64,000 nt of DNA. Source: Phocoena phocoena (lineage: Eukaryota > Chordata > Mammalia > Artiodactyla > Phocoenidae). Position numbers and translations under genes: made by a program. The stretch lies in the NCBI RefSeq assembly GCF_963924675.1, contig NC_089238.1:39822879-39886878 (forward strand). Reading direction: 5' to 3'. Each line of letters starts with the position of its first letter. Position 1 is the first letter of the stretch. Below, piece after piece: positions 24,543 to 62,059 of the stretch. The notes under the pieces were generated by a model. That model made no database searches, was not told where the DNA came from, and saw nothing but the letters and a program-made list of their open reading frames with translations.

Positions 24543-26459
24543 GGGTTTTAATCCCAGCTCTTACCCTCCCTGCCTCAGTCTCCTCATTCATAAAATGGGA
24601 GGAAAGGGGATTTGGCCTAGTGATGGACAAGGGCCTCTCTGGCTCTCTTTGGCCCCAGGCTGTCAGGATGACAAACGACCACCAGCATGCTCCCATCCAC
24701 CTTGGCCTGCACAGCCCTGACCTATGTCTCCTACCCAGAAGGGTGGTCAGATGTGACCTGGACTAGTTACCTAAACTTGCTGAGGTTCAGGATCAGATGA
24801 ACTAACGTGTGTGAAAGAGCAGCATCCCCACCACTGGGCCTAAAAAAATGACTAACCTAGACCAGCCTCCAGAGGGAGAGTTGCTACTCACTGGGAGACC
24901 CATTTCCAAGTAGCACTCCCATGAGGAAGTAAGTTCCCATCCAGAGGGGTAGGAACCGCCCTGGCCACAGAGCTCAGAAAAGATTGCAGGGGGCAGGGGA
25001 GTCAGGGGCAGGAAGCAAACAGACCCCCAGGTGTGGTGCGCCCAGGTCTGAGGCCGTGCTCCAAGGCCAAGCACCAGGCAGATGCCCTTCCTGATGATTG
25101 GAGGGGCAGGAGGCCAGCAGAGTCTCACAGAAAGCAAAGGATGGTCAAGAACCAAGTCTTCCTGGGCTGTGTTACTACAAGGTCACAGCCAGCTCCTGCA
25201 CACACACACACACACACCCCAACTGGGCTCTCCAGACTGTGAGCCACCAAGAGCAGGTGCTTTGTCTCATTTGCCTCTGAAGTCCCCGGGCTGGTGTGCA
25301 ACGGGCCAGGCCACCTGCTCAAGGACGACACTGCCGCAAGCACCATATGAGAACATTGAAAGGACCCAGGTCCAGGAAGTTGGGAAACAGAGCACAGGTT
25401 GCCCCCTCCTAGAAACTCACACCCCCAGTGAGCTCCCACATGAGAGGTCCTAAAGCCAAGAAGCCTAGAGACCTTACTTAATCCAGTGGTTCCCAATGCA
25501 TTTGGCCATAGGAAATCTTCACTCACGTAAGACTGATTAAAGCCCCAAACAAATGCTCCTCGCTGGAGCACACTTTGAGAAATGCTGACCCACATGGAAC
25601 GAGTGAGTCACTGAGTGGCTGAATGAATGAGTGAATCATCACTGAATTAAGTTGTGGGTGAATGGAAGGAAGGGAGAATGGGAGAGAGGGAGAGAGGGAG
25701 GGAGCAGTGGAGGGAGGGAAGGCTTGATGGGAGAGTGCATAGGTGATTGTACCCATCTCAATTCCTCCAAAAGCTGTCCCTGACTCAAGATCTGGGTATA
25801 AATAGTTTATGTGGGAGGTGATCCCAGGAAGCACAGTGAAGGAGTCAGGTATTAAGATGGGGAGGGAGAAGAGTCAACACAGATGCATCAATGAGCAGGT
25901 TATTGCTGTGGGCAACCGGGGCGATCCACTGGGGACCCTCTAAAAGACAGAGTAGAACACACCTCAGAGCTGTCCCACCAAGGACAGGAAGCTGGGGTTT
26001 CTATCCACTGACGCTCCTTGGTTGGCTGAGGGTTGCCCCTGGGTGTTAATTCCCTGGCACTTGCAGCCCGCACACCAGCCAAAGGCGGCTCTCAAGCAGG
26101 AGGCGTCAGGAGCCTTCGCAGGTGACATCAGGGTGGGCTGAGGGTGCCGGGCAGCACGGGCTGCGACCGCTGCAGAGGGGGTGTGGAAGGATGCAGGCGC
26201 TGCTGTGCTTTCCCACTTGCTCTTGGGTCAAGGCGAGAACCCAGACTGACCTCGGCTCTGCTCCACTGGGAGGAGATGAACAGAGCCCCAGAGTGACAAG
26301 CTGTGGCAGGCCACACCGTGCACAGCTTTCTCTTTTGCTAACACAACTTCCTCCTCGGCTTCCTGATTGAGCTGTGGGGCGGGACAGAGGCAGGCCAGCC
26401 TGGGCCTGGCCTGGGAGGCCCACCGGACTCTTGTCCACATCCAGTCTCTCGGAGCCGCC

Positions 26460-26801
26460 ATGAGCCGGCCCCGACCCCCAGGCCCAGAAGAGGATGCTCT
26501 TGAGACCCTCCTAGATGACCTCATCAGCTACTACCTGGACAGGGCAGGGGAGGGCCGGCTCGGGGTCTGCAGGCAAGCAGCTCTCACCTGCAGGGCCCAG
26601 CAGCTGCTGGTCACAGGGGTCCCTCCTCAGCTCTATCTGCCTGAGGATGTGGCCCCTGATCTGGGGACCACTCACTCCCAGGGGGCTCCCAGCTCTGCCC
26701 AGCACATCTGCCACAAACTGGTGCGGGCACTGGAGTTCCTAGAGCTGATCTCCGTCAACCTACTCCTGTTTCCCTGGAGGAAGGAAATCAGGTCCCTGAA
26801 G
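26460..26801 (+). CDS. SPATA2-like gene, coding exon 1
   Basis: Encodes residues 1-114, starting MSRPRPPGPEEDALETLLDD, a helical N-terminal half of the PUB region, and ending ...EIRSLK with donor AAG/GTAGGC. Any upstream non-coding exon is not identifiable by eye. Confidence 0.85.
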
Positions 26802-28571
26802 GTAGGCACCGCCATATCCCGGAGAGAGGGGGTCTCAGGGAGGGACCAGGGCTGTGCCTCTGGGTCTCGGGGAGGGACAAGGGCTGTGCCTCTGAGAGGG
26901 GGAACAGTGTGTCGTCTGTCATGCCCACTGACTTTGGTCCCATTTTACAGATGTAGAAACTGAGGGCTAAAAGAGGTTAATGCAACTTACCTGCGGTCAC
27001 CAGATAATAAGCAACCCAGACAGGACTCGAACTCAGGCAGTGCATCTCCTAACCACTAGGCTGTACTGCTTCTCTAAAGACACAGCACCAAGGAGCTCAC
27101 AAGAAACAAGGGAAAGATTTTGGCTGTGGAAAGCCACTGGAAAGGTTTAATCTCTTCCAGCTCCAGGCCAGGATTATTGGGCTGGAAGCCAGGATACCAG
27201 CTGGCTCAGTCATTCTCCTGCTGTGTGACTTGAGACAAAAGTCCTGCCTCTGGCCTCAGTGTGCCCTTCTATAAAATGGGACAGGGGTGACATGACTGCG
27301 GGCCAGGTTTCCATTTGGCCCCATGCCCTGGCCCACCTGCTTCTCAGGAGCCTCTGTGCCCTGGACATCAGCCCTTGGTCCTGCCTGGCCCCTCTCTGCC
27401 ACTCTGCTGAGACGTGTCCCCCTCTAACAAACAACCCTGTTTGTTCCAGACATACACAGGGAACTTTGTCTACTGGGTGCAGCCTGTGCTTTCTGAACAC
27501 ACACTGCAGACCATTCTGGGCAGGCTGGGCTACATGGCCACCTCCGAGGCCGAGTTTTCACTGGTCCAGGCCAGCAGCGAGGAGGACACCAAGCAGATGG
27601 TGTTTGAGATCTTCCTGACGAGAGTCATGTGTGAGGCCGTTCTCGGAACCTCAGGCAGGCAGCTCCTCGGGGCGGGCAGAGAGAAAGCGGACGGGCCCCA
27701 CTGCAGGCCGAGCTCAGAGAGAGGGCTGCTGAAGACCCACAAGGGCCTGCAGGAGGCCCAGTCAAGCCGAGGCCCCCCAGCAGGGGCGAGGACTGAGAGG
27801 GCCCTGGCCGAAAGCCCTGATGGTCAGCGCTCTCTGCCTGTGGTCTTTAGCCTGCCTGAGATCTCAATAGCCCCCGGCAGCCCCCTCACTGGCCCCCTGG
27901 TCTCCTTGGGGCCCCAGCGCCACGCCAGCACACGCTCGGACAGTGAGGAGTTCCTGACCTGCTACAGCGACCTTGTGCTGCACCAGACACCCTTGTTCCC
28001 CAGGGACCATCCCCTGAGCAGCCTGAAGGGAAAGCAACTCCAGAGCCCAGGCCTGGGGCCCAGCCCACCTCCAGGGGAGGCAACTGCCCCCGCAGGTAGC
28101 AGCAGCGAGCAGCCCCTGGTCCCCAGCGCAGCTCCTGAGAGAAAAGGGGTCACCATTCCCGGCCAGCTCTGCCTGGTGCCAGGCCCCCAGTTGTCAGAGA
28201 ATTCCTTGGACCCAAAGCCAGAAGCACAGCTGGAGGTGGCCGCCCCTGGTACAGAAGCTGCACCTCCAAATGCTTCCTCTGAGATGGATGAGCTCTGTGA
28301 GTACCTCGCCCATCTCCTCAGACCCCCAACTCCAGCAGGCCACCCCGGGGGCTCCCCTGGCCCAGGGGTTGAGGAGAACGGACAATCAGAGCCTCTCATG
28401 AGGCCAGAGCCAGCCGGTGAGGGTGGCAGCCCAGACGGTACAATCACTCAGTTCTGGAGGTCTCCTCAGGCCCCCTCTCATGTACAAGAGCCCCCCAGTG
28501 CTCACTATGTCCCCCCGGAGGGGATGGAGGTGCCAGCTGCCACACGAGGATACTACACGAGCAACAGCTGA
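26460..28571 (+). CDS. SPATA2-family PUB-domain protein (third paralogue)
   Basis: Two exons (26460-26801 and 27450-28571) join in phase 0 into a 487-residue protein. The start ATG sits in a near-perfect Kozak context (GCCGCCATGA) and is the first ATG in frame. Residues about 60-180 match the PUB domain of SPATA2/SPATA2L: FPWRKEIRSLK at 104-114 continues into TYTGNFVYW at 115-123, and FEIFLTRVMCEAVLG at 166-180 closes the domain. In SPATA2 this domain binds CYLD and bridges it to the LUBAC complex in TNF signalling. A similar role here is inference. Residues 181-487 are Pro/Ser/Gly-rich and probably disordered. I see none of the C-terminal Cys-rich zinc-binding region I recall in SPATA2. It differs from both SPATA2 and SPATA2L as I remember them. 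No frameshift or stop breaks it, so a pseudogene is unlikely. Confidence 0.85.
26802..27449 (+). other. SPATA2-like gene intron with MIR pieces
   Basis: 648 bp with GT...AG ends and a pyrimidine-rich TTTGTTCCAG acceptor. It contains a MIR near 26935-27075 ('TTTTACAGATGTAGAAACTG') and a second MIR-like core near 27180-27290. Confidence 0.75.
27450..28571 (+). CDS. SPATA2-like gene, coding exon 2
   Basis: Encodes residues 115-487, beginning TYTGNFVYWVQPVLSEHTL. After the PUB domain there are two segments that stand out from the low-complexity tail: an acidic SDSEEFLTCYSDLVLHQTP near 27940 and a helix-like EMDELCEYLAHLLR at 28281-28322. It ends GYYTSNS, with TGA at 28569-28571. Confidence 0.85.
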   Translation, partial: TYTGNFVYWVQPVLSEHTLQTILGRLGYMATSEAEFSLVQASSEEDTKQMVFEIFLTRVMCEAVLGTSGRQLLGAGREKADGPHCRPSSERGLLKTHKGLQEAQSSRGPPAGARTERALAESPDGQRSLPVVFSLPEISIAPGSPLTGPLVSLGPQRHASTRSDSEEFLTCYSDLVLHQTPLFPRDHPLSSLKGKQLQSPGLGPSPPPGEATAPAGSSSEQPLVPSAAPERKGVTIPGQLCLVPGPQLSENSLDPKPEAQLEVAAPGTEAAPPNASSEMDELCEYLAHLLRPPTPAGHPGGSPGPGVEENGQSEPLMRPEPAGEGGSPDGTITQFWRSPQAPSHVQEPPSAHYVPPEGMEVPAATRGYYTSNS

Positions 28572-28734
28572 GATTGTCACCCCTGGACGGCACAGGGGCA
28601 GACACCTGACTAAGCCGATTGCTCTTCTGCCAGGAAGGTGACACTTGGAGAGACGGTGGATCTGGGACCACAGTGGGGACAGCAGCCAAACCCACAGCTT
28701 GTCAGCCACAGGGACAAACCTGCTAATCCCAGCT

Positions 28735-28900
28735 GGTCTCAGGTCCCAGCACTGCCACCTATAGACTGTGTGACTTTGGGCCACTCACTGCACCTCTCTG
28801 AGCCATGTTTCCTCGTCTCAAAGTGGGTGTGGTGTCAGATCTACCTCACAGGAGGCTAAGAAGAGTTAATGAGGTGAGGTGTGCGTAGTGCTGACCTCAG
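28735..28900 (+). mobile_element. MIR SINE
   Basis: Contains 'GACTGTGTGACTTTGGGCCA', 'CTCTGAGCCATGTTTCCTCG' and 'GAAGAGTTAATGAGGTGAG'. It is likely within the 3' UTR of the SPATA2-like gene. Confidence 0.75.
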
Positions 28901-29479
28901 GGGGGCTTCCTGTCCCCTTCACATACCAGCTCAGTGTGTGACCTTGGGAGAGTCACCCTGCATCTCTGAATAGTAGTTTCCCTCAGCATCCTTAAGGCAC
29001 CTGTCACAGAGCAGATTAAAAAAGAGATGTGTAGACAACCAGACGTGTAATACACCCTTAATCTGTTTAGGGTCCTGTGTCAGCCTCCCTCTTCTCTCAG
29101 CCAACTTCAGGTTGACAGAGAGCAAGGCCACAGTTGGGAGCCCAGGGTCAGCTCAGAGGCCTGCTCTGCATCCAGGGTTGGGGGCTCCATCATCTGGACT
29201 GACTGGAGTGGGGGCGCCCCCCCACCAGCCTCTCCTGCCCCCACATATGCACACATGCATGCACACCTGCACACAAGTGGGTGTGTCCAGGAACGTACAC
29301 ACACACACACAGGCAATCCTCATAAGGGCCCCAAGAGAAAGCCAAGACCCTCTCTATGGGGTGGCAGGTGGCACCTGCCCAGGGCCTGTCCCTCGGCTTT
29401 GCATCTGTGAAGTGGGGAGGATGGCCCCTGCCTCTGAGGGTGGTGGTAAAGGCCCCTTCTGGGCATACAGCAGGTGCTT

Positions 29480-29485
29480 AATAAA
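29480..29485 (+). terminator. Candidate polyadenylation signal for SPATA2-like gene
   Basis: AATAAA in GTGCTTAATAAACATTG, about 0.9 kb past the stop. The surrounding CAGCAGGTGCTTAATAAA wording is also the end of many MIR copies, so the signal may be repeat-derived. Confidence 0.4.
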
Positions 29486-29499
29486 CATTGGCGCCTGCT

Positions 29500-31140
29500 T
29501 TGCTGTCCCCAGAGCTGAGCATATGACCCCACCATTTTCAGTCCCTACATCAAGGGGGACCACAGGTGAGAAGGATTTAAGGGGCATTGGCCCCGCCTCC
29601 CTCCCAATCAGACTATTTGCCAGGCCCTACACAGGCTTTTCAAGACAAATCGGGAAGCACTCTGCACTGGGAAGAGAGAGGCACTGGCCAGTCATCCATC
29701 CGTCCATCCATCCTTCCTCCCACCCACCCATGCCGATTACTCAGCACAGCACACAGCAGTCGACACTCAGGCCGGTAAGCTGTTGGTGTCTGGAGCCAGT
29801 GAAGCGGGGCCGGGGGGCGGGGATGGTCGGAGCAGACCCTAGCCATAAGCCTCCATTCTGGGGAAGGAGAACGTCAGGAACAGGCTGGGCTGGAGACAGA
29901 GAGGGTCAGGAGCCTCGGGAGAAGGGATGAGGTGGGAGGGGGTACGGACCTGGGAATCATGGCAACCAGGGCACCTCGTCCTGGGTCTGACCTGCAGCCC
30001 CTGACCATTTTGTATTCGTTATTTTCTGATCATTAACATAATAAGCAAGCTCAGTCCCAAACCACAACAGAACTTTTGTTCTCCCCGTGTTCCTGCCCCG
30101 CAGTGCTCCCCATCTACTGGAAAGCTGAGCCCAAGGTAGGAATCATTTTTGATTTCTCTTTCTCTCACATCCTTCATCCAACTATAGCTGTCACAACATG
30201 GACCAAATCTGACCACGTCCCTCCTCCTTCCACAGAGGCCTGAGCCCCTCGACTGAGCTCCCAAGGCCTGTCACTCAGATCCTGGGAGGACGCCAGCCCC
30301 CTTCCTGGTCTCCCACCCTCTGCCCTCATCCTCCTGCAGTCAGCTCCATCCAGCTGCCAGAGGATCCTGTTAAAACCTATGTTCCATCATGACTTTCACT
30401 CTGTGGTGTTGGATTAGAATCAGAGGTATCAATATGAACTCATGGTTTTTAAATTATAGTTAGATACAGAAATATAGCTATGTGTGTGTATGAGTGGGTT
30501 AGTACACATACATATGTTTCCTAACTCTGTCCCAAGAGTGGGCTTAGAAGCAGACACCCGGTAACAATGACTACACCTGGCACTTAGATCTTGGTCTCTA
30601 AACACCACTCACTCTCCAATACAAGGAACCGGAGATCCTAGTAGTTTATTCCAGGGATGAGCAGGTAAATATCACCAGTAATAAGATGCATGGACATCAT
30701 ACATCCTTTGATAAGATGCACTGAGGGAAGACACAACATCTTTTTTTTTTTATGGTGGCATCTTGCCAAAAATGTCTAACCCCACTCTAGCCATAAGAGA
30801 ACACCAAACTCAAATTCTCTAACAGTGAGAAACCCAGCTCTCATAATCTACAGACTATTTACTTATTTGTTCAATTCTAGTATATTGGTCGATTCTGGTA
30901 TAGTTTCAGAATTGCTAAACATATCCCTGCAAGAAACACTTCTAATAACTATCTTTCAGCATTTATGTAAAATAATTTTTACCTTTACTCTTCTCGTATC
31001 CAATCAAGACACTGTTTTCCAAGGTTACTTCAGTGAGTTCTTTTCTTCCCAGCACCTTCAGTGTGGTTGTTACTTGTGATTCATCTGTTTGTATTCCATC
31101 TTCCGTTCCCCCTACATCCTACTCCACCTTAACTATTTAT
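29500..31140. other. Intergenic stretch, no gene seen
   Basis: Contains short TCCA/CATC repeats near 29695-29730. No supported exon or RNA gene. Confidence 0.4.
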
Positions 31141-31149
31141 TTATTTGGG

Positions 31150-31775
31150 GGGTAAGTGAGACATTACTATGGTTAGAGTTATACAAAATGATATATTCAC
31201 AGGAGTGTATTCCCCTCTCATCCCAGCAACCCTGATCCCATTTTTCCCTTCTCTCCAGCCTTTTCCCACCAATCTATTTAGTTTCTGGGTTGCCCTTCCT
31301 GTACTTCCTATAGCATACTATAGATACTCATTTGGACACTGCTTTCTTCCCTTAACAGTGTGTCCTGGAAATCATATCACATCCATTCACAGAGAGAGCC
31401 TCCTCGTTCTTCTTCACAGCTGTATACTATTCCATTGTGTGGATGTACCATCGTTTATTTAACCACTCTCTTGTATATGGGTATTTAGGTTGTTTTCAAT
31501 TATTTTGCAATTACAAACAATGCTGCCATAAATAACCTTGTACATATATACACCTTCATGTCCTAGAAGTGGGGTTGCTGGATTGCGATGTAAGTATGTG
31601 TGTAGTGTGTCAGGTGGTATCCTATTTCCCTCCAGAAGGGGTAAACAAATTTGCATGCCCAACAGTAACGTGTAAGAGTGACTGTTTCCCCACAGCCTCA
31701 ACAACAGGATGTTTCGATATATATGTTTGTGTGTTTGCCAGTCTGGTAAGTATCTCAGTGTTCTTTTATTTGCTG
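31150..31775 (-). mobile_element. L1 fragment (left of LTR insertion)
   Basis: The plus strand has antisense L1 sequence ('CCATTGTGTGGATGTACC', 'CAATGCTGCCATAAATAACC', 'GTGGGGTTGCTGGATTGC'). It continues at 32150 after an LTR that interrupted it. Diverged and non-coding. Confidence 0.7.
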
Positions 31776-31779
31776 TCTT

Positions 31780-32147
31780 AGTCTGTTTGGACTGCTGTTA
31801 ACAAAATACCACAGACTGGGTGGCTTACAAACAAAAGAAATTTATATCTCATGGTTCTGGAGGCTGGAAGTCCAAGATCCTGGTGCCAGCATGGCTGGGT
31901 TCTGGTGAAGGCCCTCTTCCAGATTGCAGACTGCCAACTACCCCCTGTGTCCTCACATGGTAGAAGGGGCTTGGGAGCTCTGTGAGGTCTCTTTTATCAG
32001 AGCACTAATCCCATTCATGAGGGGTCCACCCTCATGACCTAATCACCCCCCTGCAAAGGTCCCACCTCCTCATGCCATCACCTTAGACATTAGGTTTTCA
32101 ACATATGAATTTGGGGGAGACACAAACATTTAGATCATAGCATCTGC
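31780..32147 (-). mobile_element. MaLR (MST/MLT1-like) solo LTR
   Basis: The plus strand reads as the reverse of the mammalian MaLR LTR: 'TTAGTCTGTTTGGACTGC', 'ACAGACTGGGTGGCTTAC', 'CTCATGACCTAATCACC' and 'ATATGAATTTGGGGGAGAC', ending ATCATAGCA. No proviral body. It splits the older L1. Confidence 0.8.
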
Positions 32148-32149
32148 AT

Positions 32150-32785
32150 TTCTCTAATTGAGTGAATTTGAGTATTTTTCATATCTTTAAGGGCCATTTT
32201 TATTATCTTTTTTGTAAATTTTGTTTGGATATTTTTCTCATTCTTCTATTGGAGTTTTGGTTCTTTGTCCATTTTTAAGAATTCTTCACAAATATTAGCC
32301 CTTTGTGATATACACTGTGAATATTTTCTCCCACTTTGTCCACTGCCTTTTGACTTTGTTTCCAAATGAGTTTTGTCATACACATTTTTTAGTCAGATTT
32401 ATCAATCTTTTATTGTTCCTAGATTTTGAATTAAAGTTACAAAGTTTTCCCTACATCAAGGTTTTAAAGAAGAAGAATTCATTCTTCTAGTACTTGCATG
32501 GTTTCATTCTTTACATTTAGATCCCTAACCACTTGGAATTTATTTTTGGGTATGATGTGAGATATGGATCTATTTTTATCTTTTTCCAAATGGCTACTCA
32601 GTCATCTCAGCACCATTTATTTAAAACTCCACCTTTATCCCCAATCATCATTGAGATGTCACCTTTATCATGTACTTGGATCTATTTCCAGGCTCTCTAT
32701 TCTGTTCCACTGGTCTACTTGTCTATTCATGCACCAGTATCATACTGTTTCAATTATAGAAGTTTTATAGTATGTTTCAACATCT
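32150..32785 (-). mobile_element. L1 fragment (right of LTR insertion)
   Basis: Antisense L1 wording such as 'AATATTAGCCCTTTGTGATA', 'TTTTCTCCCACTTTGTCCAC' and 'CAGCACCATTTATTTAAAAC'. The 5' part of the same old L1 as 31150-31775. Non-coding. Confidence 0.7.
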
Positions 32786-32999
32786 GGATCCCCAAAGGTA
32801 GTATTTATTTAAAACTTAGCAACTGGTCCTGCTCTGGGCCCCTTCCACACGCCAGGCTGGTTATCCTCACCGCCCTAGGAAGTGAGCAATGCTCCCATTC
32901 AACAGGTAAGACAGCCAACACTCACGAGGGGTGACAACACTCAAAAACATGCCAAGTTTTCTTGGAACTCCTGGATGTCCACTTCTAGAAAACATCAAG

Positions 33000-33195
33000 C
33001 TAAGAGAAGTGGTCCCCAAACGGTGGTTCCTGGACCAGCAGACTCATCATCACCTAGAAAGTCATTAGAAAACAAATTCTCAGACCCATCCCAGATCTAC
33101 TGAATTAGAAACTCTGGGGGTAGGCCCTGCAGTCTGTGTTTTAACACGCCCAGCAGAGGACTCAGATGCTCTGAAGTTAGAGAACCATGAGCTAG
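33000..33195 (-). mobile_element. MER5A-like DNA transposon remnant
   Basis: Shows a MER5A-like order, 'GTCCCCAAACGGTGGTTCC' to 'ATCATCACCTAGAAAGTC' and 'TCCCAGATCTACTGAATTAG', ending 'TCTGAAGTTAGAGAACCATG'. These are non-autonomous hAT-Charlie elements without coding capacity. Confidence 0.65.
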
Positions 33196-34734
33196 AGCAT
33201 CCCAAAGGACACAGAACCAGGAGTCATCAGCAGCTGCAGGCCCCCTAAAACAGTGCTTCCCAATGTGTGTTCCAAGGAACATTAGCACATCTGGAGATTG
33301 TTGATGTATACTCCCCAAATGGGAGGCCCTACTGTCAAGTGAGTTTGAGAGTCCCTGGCTAAAACAAGGTTTAGAAGGTATTTTTATTGCAGGACTTCTT
33401 GACTTTATCTAGGCTAATGTACCTTGTGCATCTCAGAGAGAGTACCCAGGTGGTGTTTCCCAAATTTTCTGGACTACGGAACCCTCTTTTCTCAGAGCAC
33501 CTATTCCTATCTCCCAGGACACCTGTGTTCCACGGACCCCAGTCTTGGAGAAGAAAAAGCCAAAAAATGCAGAAATTCAAGAAGAGAGCAGTAAATGCCA
33601 ATACCCATTCTGATTCCACAAGCTTGGCTTTCTCCTAGCTTCTGTTTAATGACAGCTTTTGCCAAGTTCACCATCTTACAGAAACTAGAGGAACACAGAG
33701 CTCACCCCAGCCTTAGAGGAGCCACAAGGTTGGGGTTATTAGGAAAAGAAAGCGTGTGCCAGTGACCCTGGGGCCTCTGGTAAATAAGTAATCCACTGTC
33801 AAAGCCCAGAGACACTGGGCACAATACTATTGTTATTAGATTCTCAACGGTGGAGGGCTGACATCTCCAAGAGCTTGTCAATTATTTTAATAACTGTAAC
33901 TTCAGGGTGAAGAGGCCAAGCGGGTGAGGTTACTCATTCCGCAGATGTGTGAGCATCTGAAGTGCGCTCCCCCATCTGGCCCCAGGCTCTAGGAAAATGA
34001 GGGTGATGCAGATTCCATAGCACCCAGGGGTAGACAGGTTTTGGAAACATCTCCTACCTGCTCCCAGAGCAATAAATACCTCAATCCTTCCTTCCGCAGG
34101 TCAGATGGTGGGAGCCTGCGGGAGTCCCAGGAAGGGTCTCTGACTGATGCATTCCTCAGGCAGGGGGGCACTTCTCATCTAGGTGAGGGGCTCAGGTGGA
34201 AAGGAAGAAAAGAGGCAGGAAGAGAAAAAGAAAGGGAAAAACAAGCAGGGTGACAGCACTTCCCAGGGCCCACGTTTAGCAAGGGCCTGCCAAGCCATGC
34301 CACGCTCCTTATGGCCATTCCTGGGAGTCCCTGGGGAGTGCCTCCCTCTGCTTGAGGAACTGGGCCCCGTGCCTACCACGTGCCATCTGCCCTTTCCCTG
34401 CCCTGGTTCTCAGCAGTGTTCACAACTGCTCTGTGACCCCTGCCACCACCAGCCCTGCCTGCCACATGGGGGAGAGCAACCCTTGGTGGGCTGGGCTCTA
34501 GCCATTTCCTGTGACATCTCTGGGCCAGGAGATTTTTGTGACAAGCCCCAGCCACTGTGAGTACATACAGCATCCTCTCCAAGATGCCGGAGTGGGAGGA
34601 CAGAGAGCTCTTATGGACCCGGACATCCCCTGTTAGGAACACAGTGTTTAAAAATTAAAACATTACCTTGCTGGTACAAGGATGCTGCAGGGGCCTAAAA
34701 TCACTGGCATAGGAAGCACTCCAAAATTATCACC

Positions 34735-36514
34735 AGGTTTTAAGTGAAGGATTTATTGGCTATCACAGAGCAAGATTTTTTTTTTTTTTTAAATCACATT
34801 TCCCCCAAAACAGATGCTCAAATTGAGGGGAAATTGGACTGTTTGTTTGCAAAGGCCCAAAGATGGTCCTGGCATGTCCAGATGCCTGGAAGCAGAGGCG
34901 CTGCCTCCCCCAGGTTTCTGGTCCATCACCAACATCTGAGCTGAGAGACACATCCCCACCGGACTGCCGCCCTCACCCTGTGCACACGGCCCAGGAGTCA
35001 GTCCAGCCAGAAAGGGCCGGAAGCCAGAGTGCTGCCCTCCTAGCGCTGCCTCTGGGCCCAGGCCACCCGGGGCACCTGTCACCTATGTAGTGTCAGAGAA
35101 TTGCATGCACAGGTGCCACACTCACACAGAGGATGGGATGAGGCCTTCCAACCTTCAGGTACACCAACCACCACTCGGGAGAGGCCAAGGCCTGTTTCCC
35201 CAAGTTCATAATCAATCCTTCCCCGTGTCTGCAACAGCCTTCTGGAAGCTCTCTCCACCCACCTCCAAAATTCAGGAGCTCCAGTGCTCCAAGAGCCTGT
35301 GCTTGCCAGCCCCAACTTTCCTGCCCAGACTGTCCCCGAAGAGAATGTTCTTCCTTTCTTTTGCTTCCTACTTGACTCAGGAGACAGCCGTGCCTTCAGT
35401 GCATTGTTACAGCTGAGCGGAGCTAAGATATTCTCTGAACTAATAAAGATGGTTCATGCCCTAGGGCCCATGGTGTCCCTTTGGATGGAAAAACATTTCA
35501 AAAAGACATAAGGCCACTGTGTCTCTCCCCTGGGCCACAAACGCCCAGGAATTCCAAGGGTGAAGCTCCTCACACAAGGCCACTATGGAGGAAGGGAGCC
35601 TCAAAAGCCAGGCTGGCAGCCCCTTGCCCAGAACAGCACTGGGCACACCAGCTTGGCGCCATAGGCCATTGCCCTGCTGGGGAATCGGCAGCAGCTCGAG
35701 CAGGACCTTCGTCACCAAGGAGACCGAGCACCATTCAGGAGCCAAACCACGATTCTCCTAAGGACAGGAAAGTCCCGATGATGAGGCGGTAAGTTCCACA
35801 TCAGCCTCACGCTAGTGAACCACTGAACGCTGGGCTCGAGCCAAATACCACACAATTTTGTGAAAGTCTAGAAATGCTAACTGTCCTCAGGAGCTGCTCA
35901 AATAAGGAGAAAATGATGATGCTGGCTGCATGCACTGCTGCCCCCGCTACCCACAAACACACACACACAAACTCCCACACACGTGCGGGGCTCTCCAGCA
36001 GGGAAGGCAGGGCTCTTGGGATGAGGCAGCCTGGGGCAAGAGATTGATCGTTTGGGAGTCACCAGAAGTCTGAATGGTGCTGACTCCACTGTCACTGGCT
36101 GTGTGACCCCGGGGAGTCCCTTAGCCAGTCTGAGCTTCAACTTCCTCCCCTGGGATGTAAGACCACTACCTCACCCTGGAGGATGGTCTGAAGGGCTAGA
36201 GATCATGAGCCCAGGGTCAGTCAGGTGGCTCTTCCCTAATTTAGAGGGGTCCAGAGGTGGGAAACCACCGGGAGAGGCACCAGGGGAATGCAAGGCTGCG
36301 ACACCAAAGGGCCACGACAAACCCATTGGTCCCATCATGTCATTTACCCACGAGGGCCAGAATCCCAGGATAAAGACACTGGCAAAGGAGAGAAGACCAT
36401 TAGGAAGACAAATGTGCCCAGATAGAAAGCCCTCCCGAGAGTGGATTGTTCCAAACTGCTCGTGAGAGCAAACTTGGCAGCAGCGGGCATTTCTCTGGCA
36501 TGATCTTCCCCGTC
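34735..36514 (-). other. TK2: TK2 3' UTR (inferred)
   Basis: Extends from the TK2 stop (36515-36517) to the first good minus-strand polyadenylation signal at 34752-34757. It contains a MIR-like core near 36090-36180. The end point is inferred and longer or shorter forms may exist. Confidence 0.6.
34752..34757 (-). terminator. TK2: TK2 polyadenylation signal
   Basis: TTTATT on the plus strand is AATAAA on the TK2 strand, in context CCAATAAATCC, about 1.76 kb past the stop. GU-containing sequence follows within 30-40 bases. Confidence 0.55.
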
Positions 36515-62025
<25,511 letters not shown>

Positions 62026-62059
62026 TGCCCCGCGGGCGAATCCACCGGGCCTGACCTTC

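Noticed and set aside
26367..26459. Upstream in-frame extension of the SPATA2-like start
   Set aside because: Its first codon is TTG, not ATG. The ATG at 26460 in a GCCGCC context is the credible start.
29112..29930. A 272-codon plus-strand frame
   Set aside because: It has no recognisable domain, begins after the SPATA2-like gene and includes CA- and TCCA-type repeats. No splice or polyadenylation evidence supports it.
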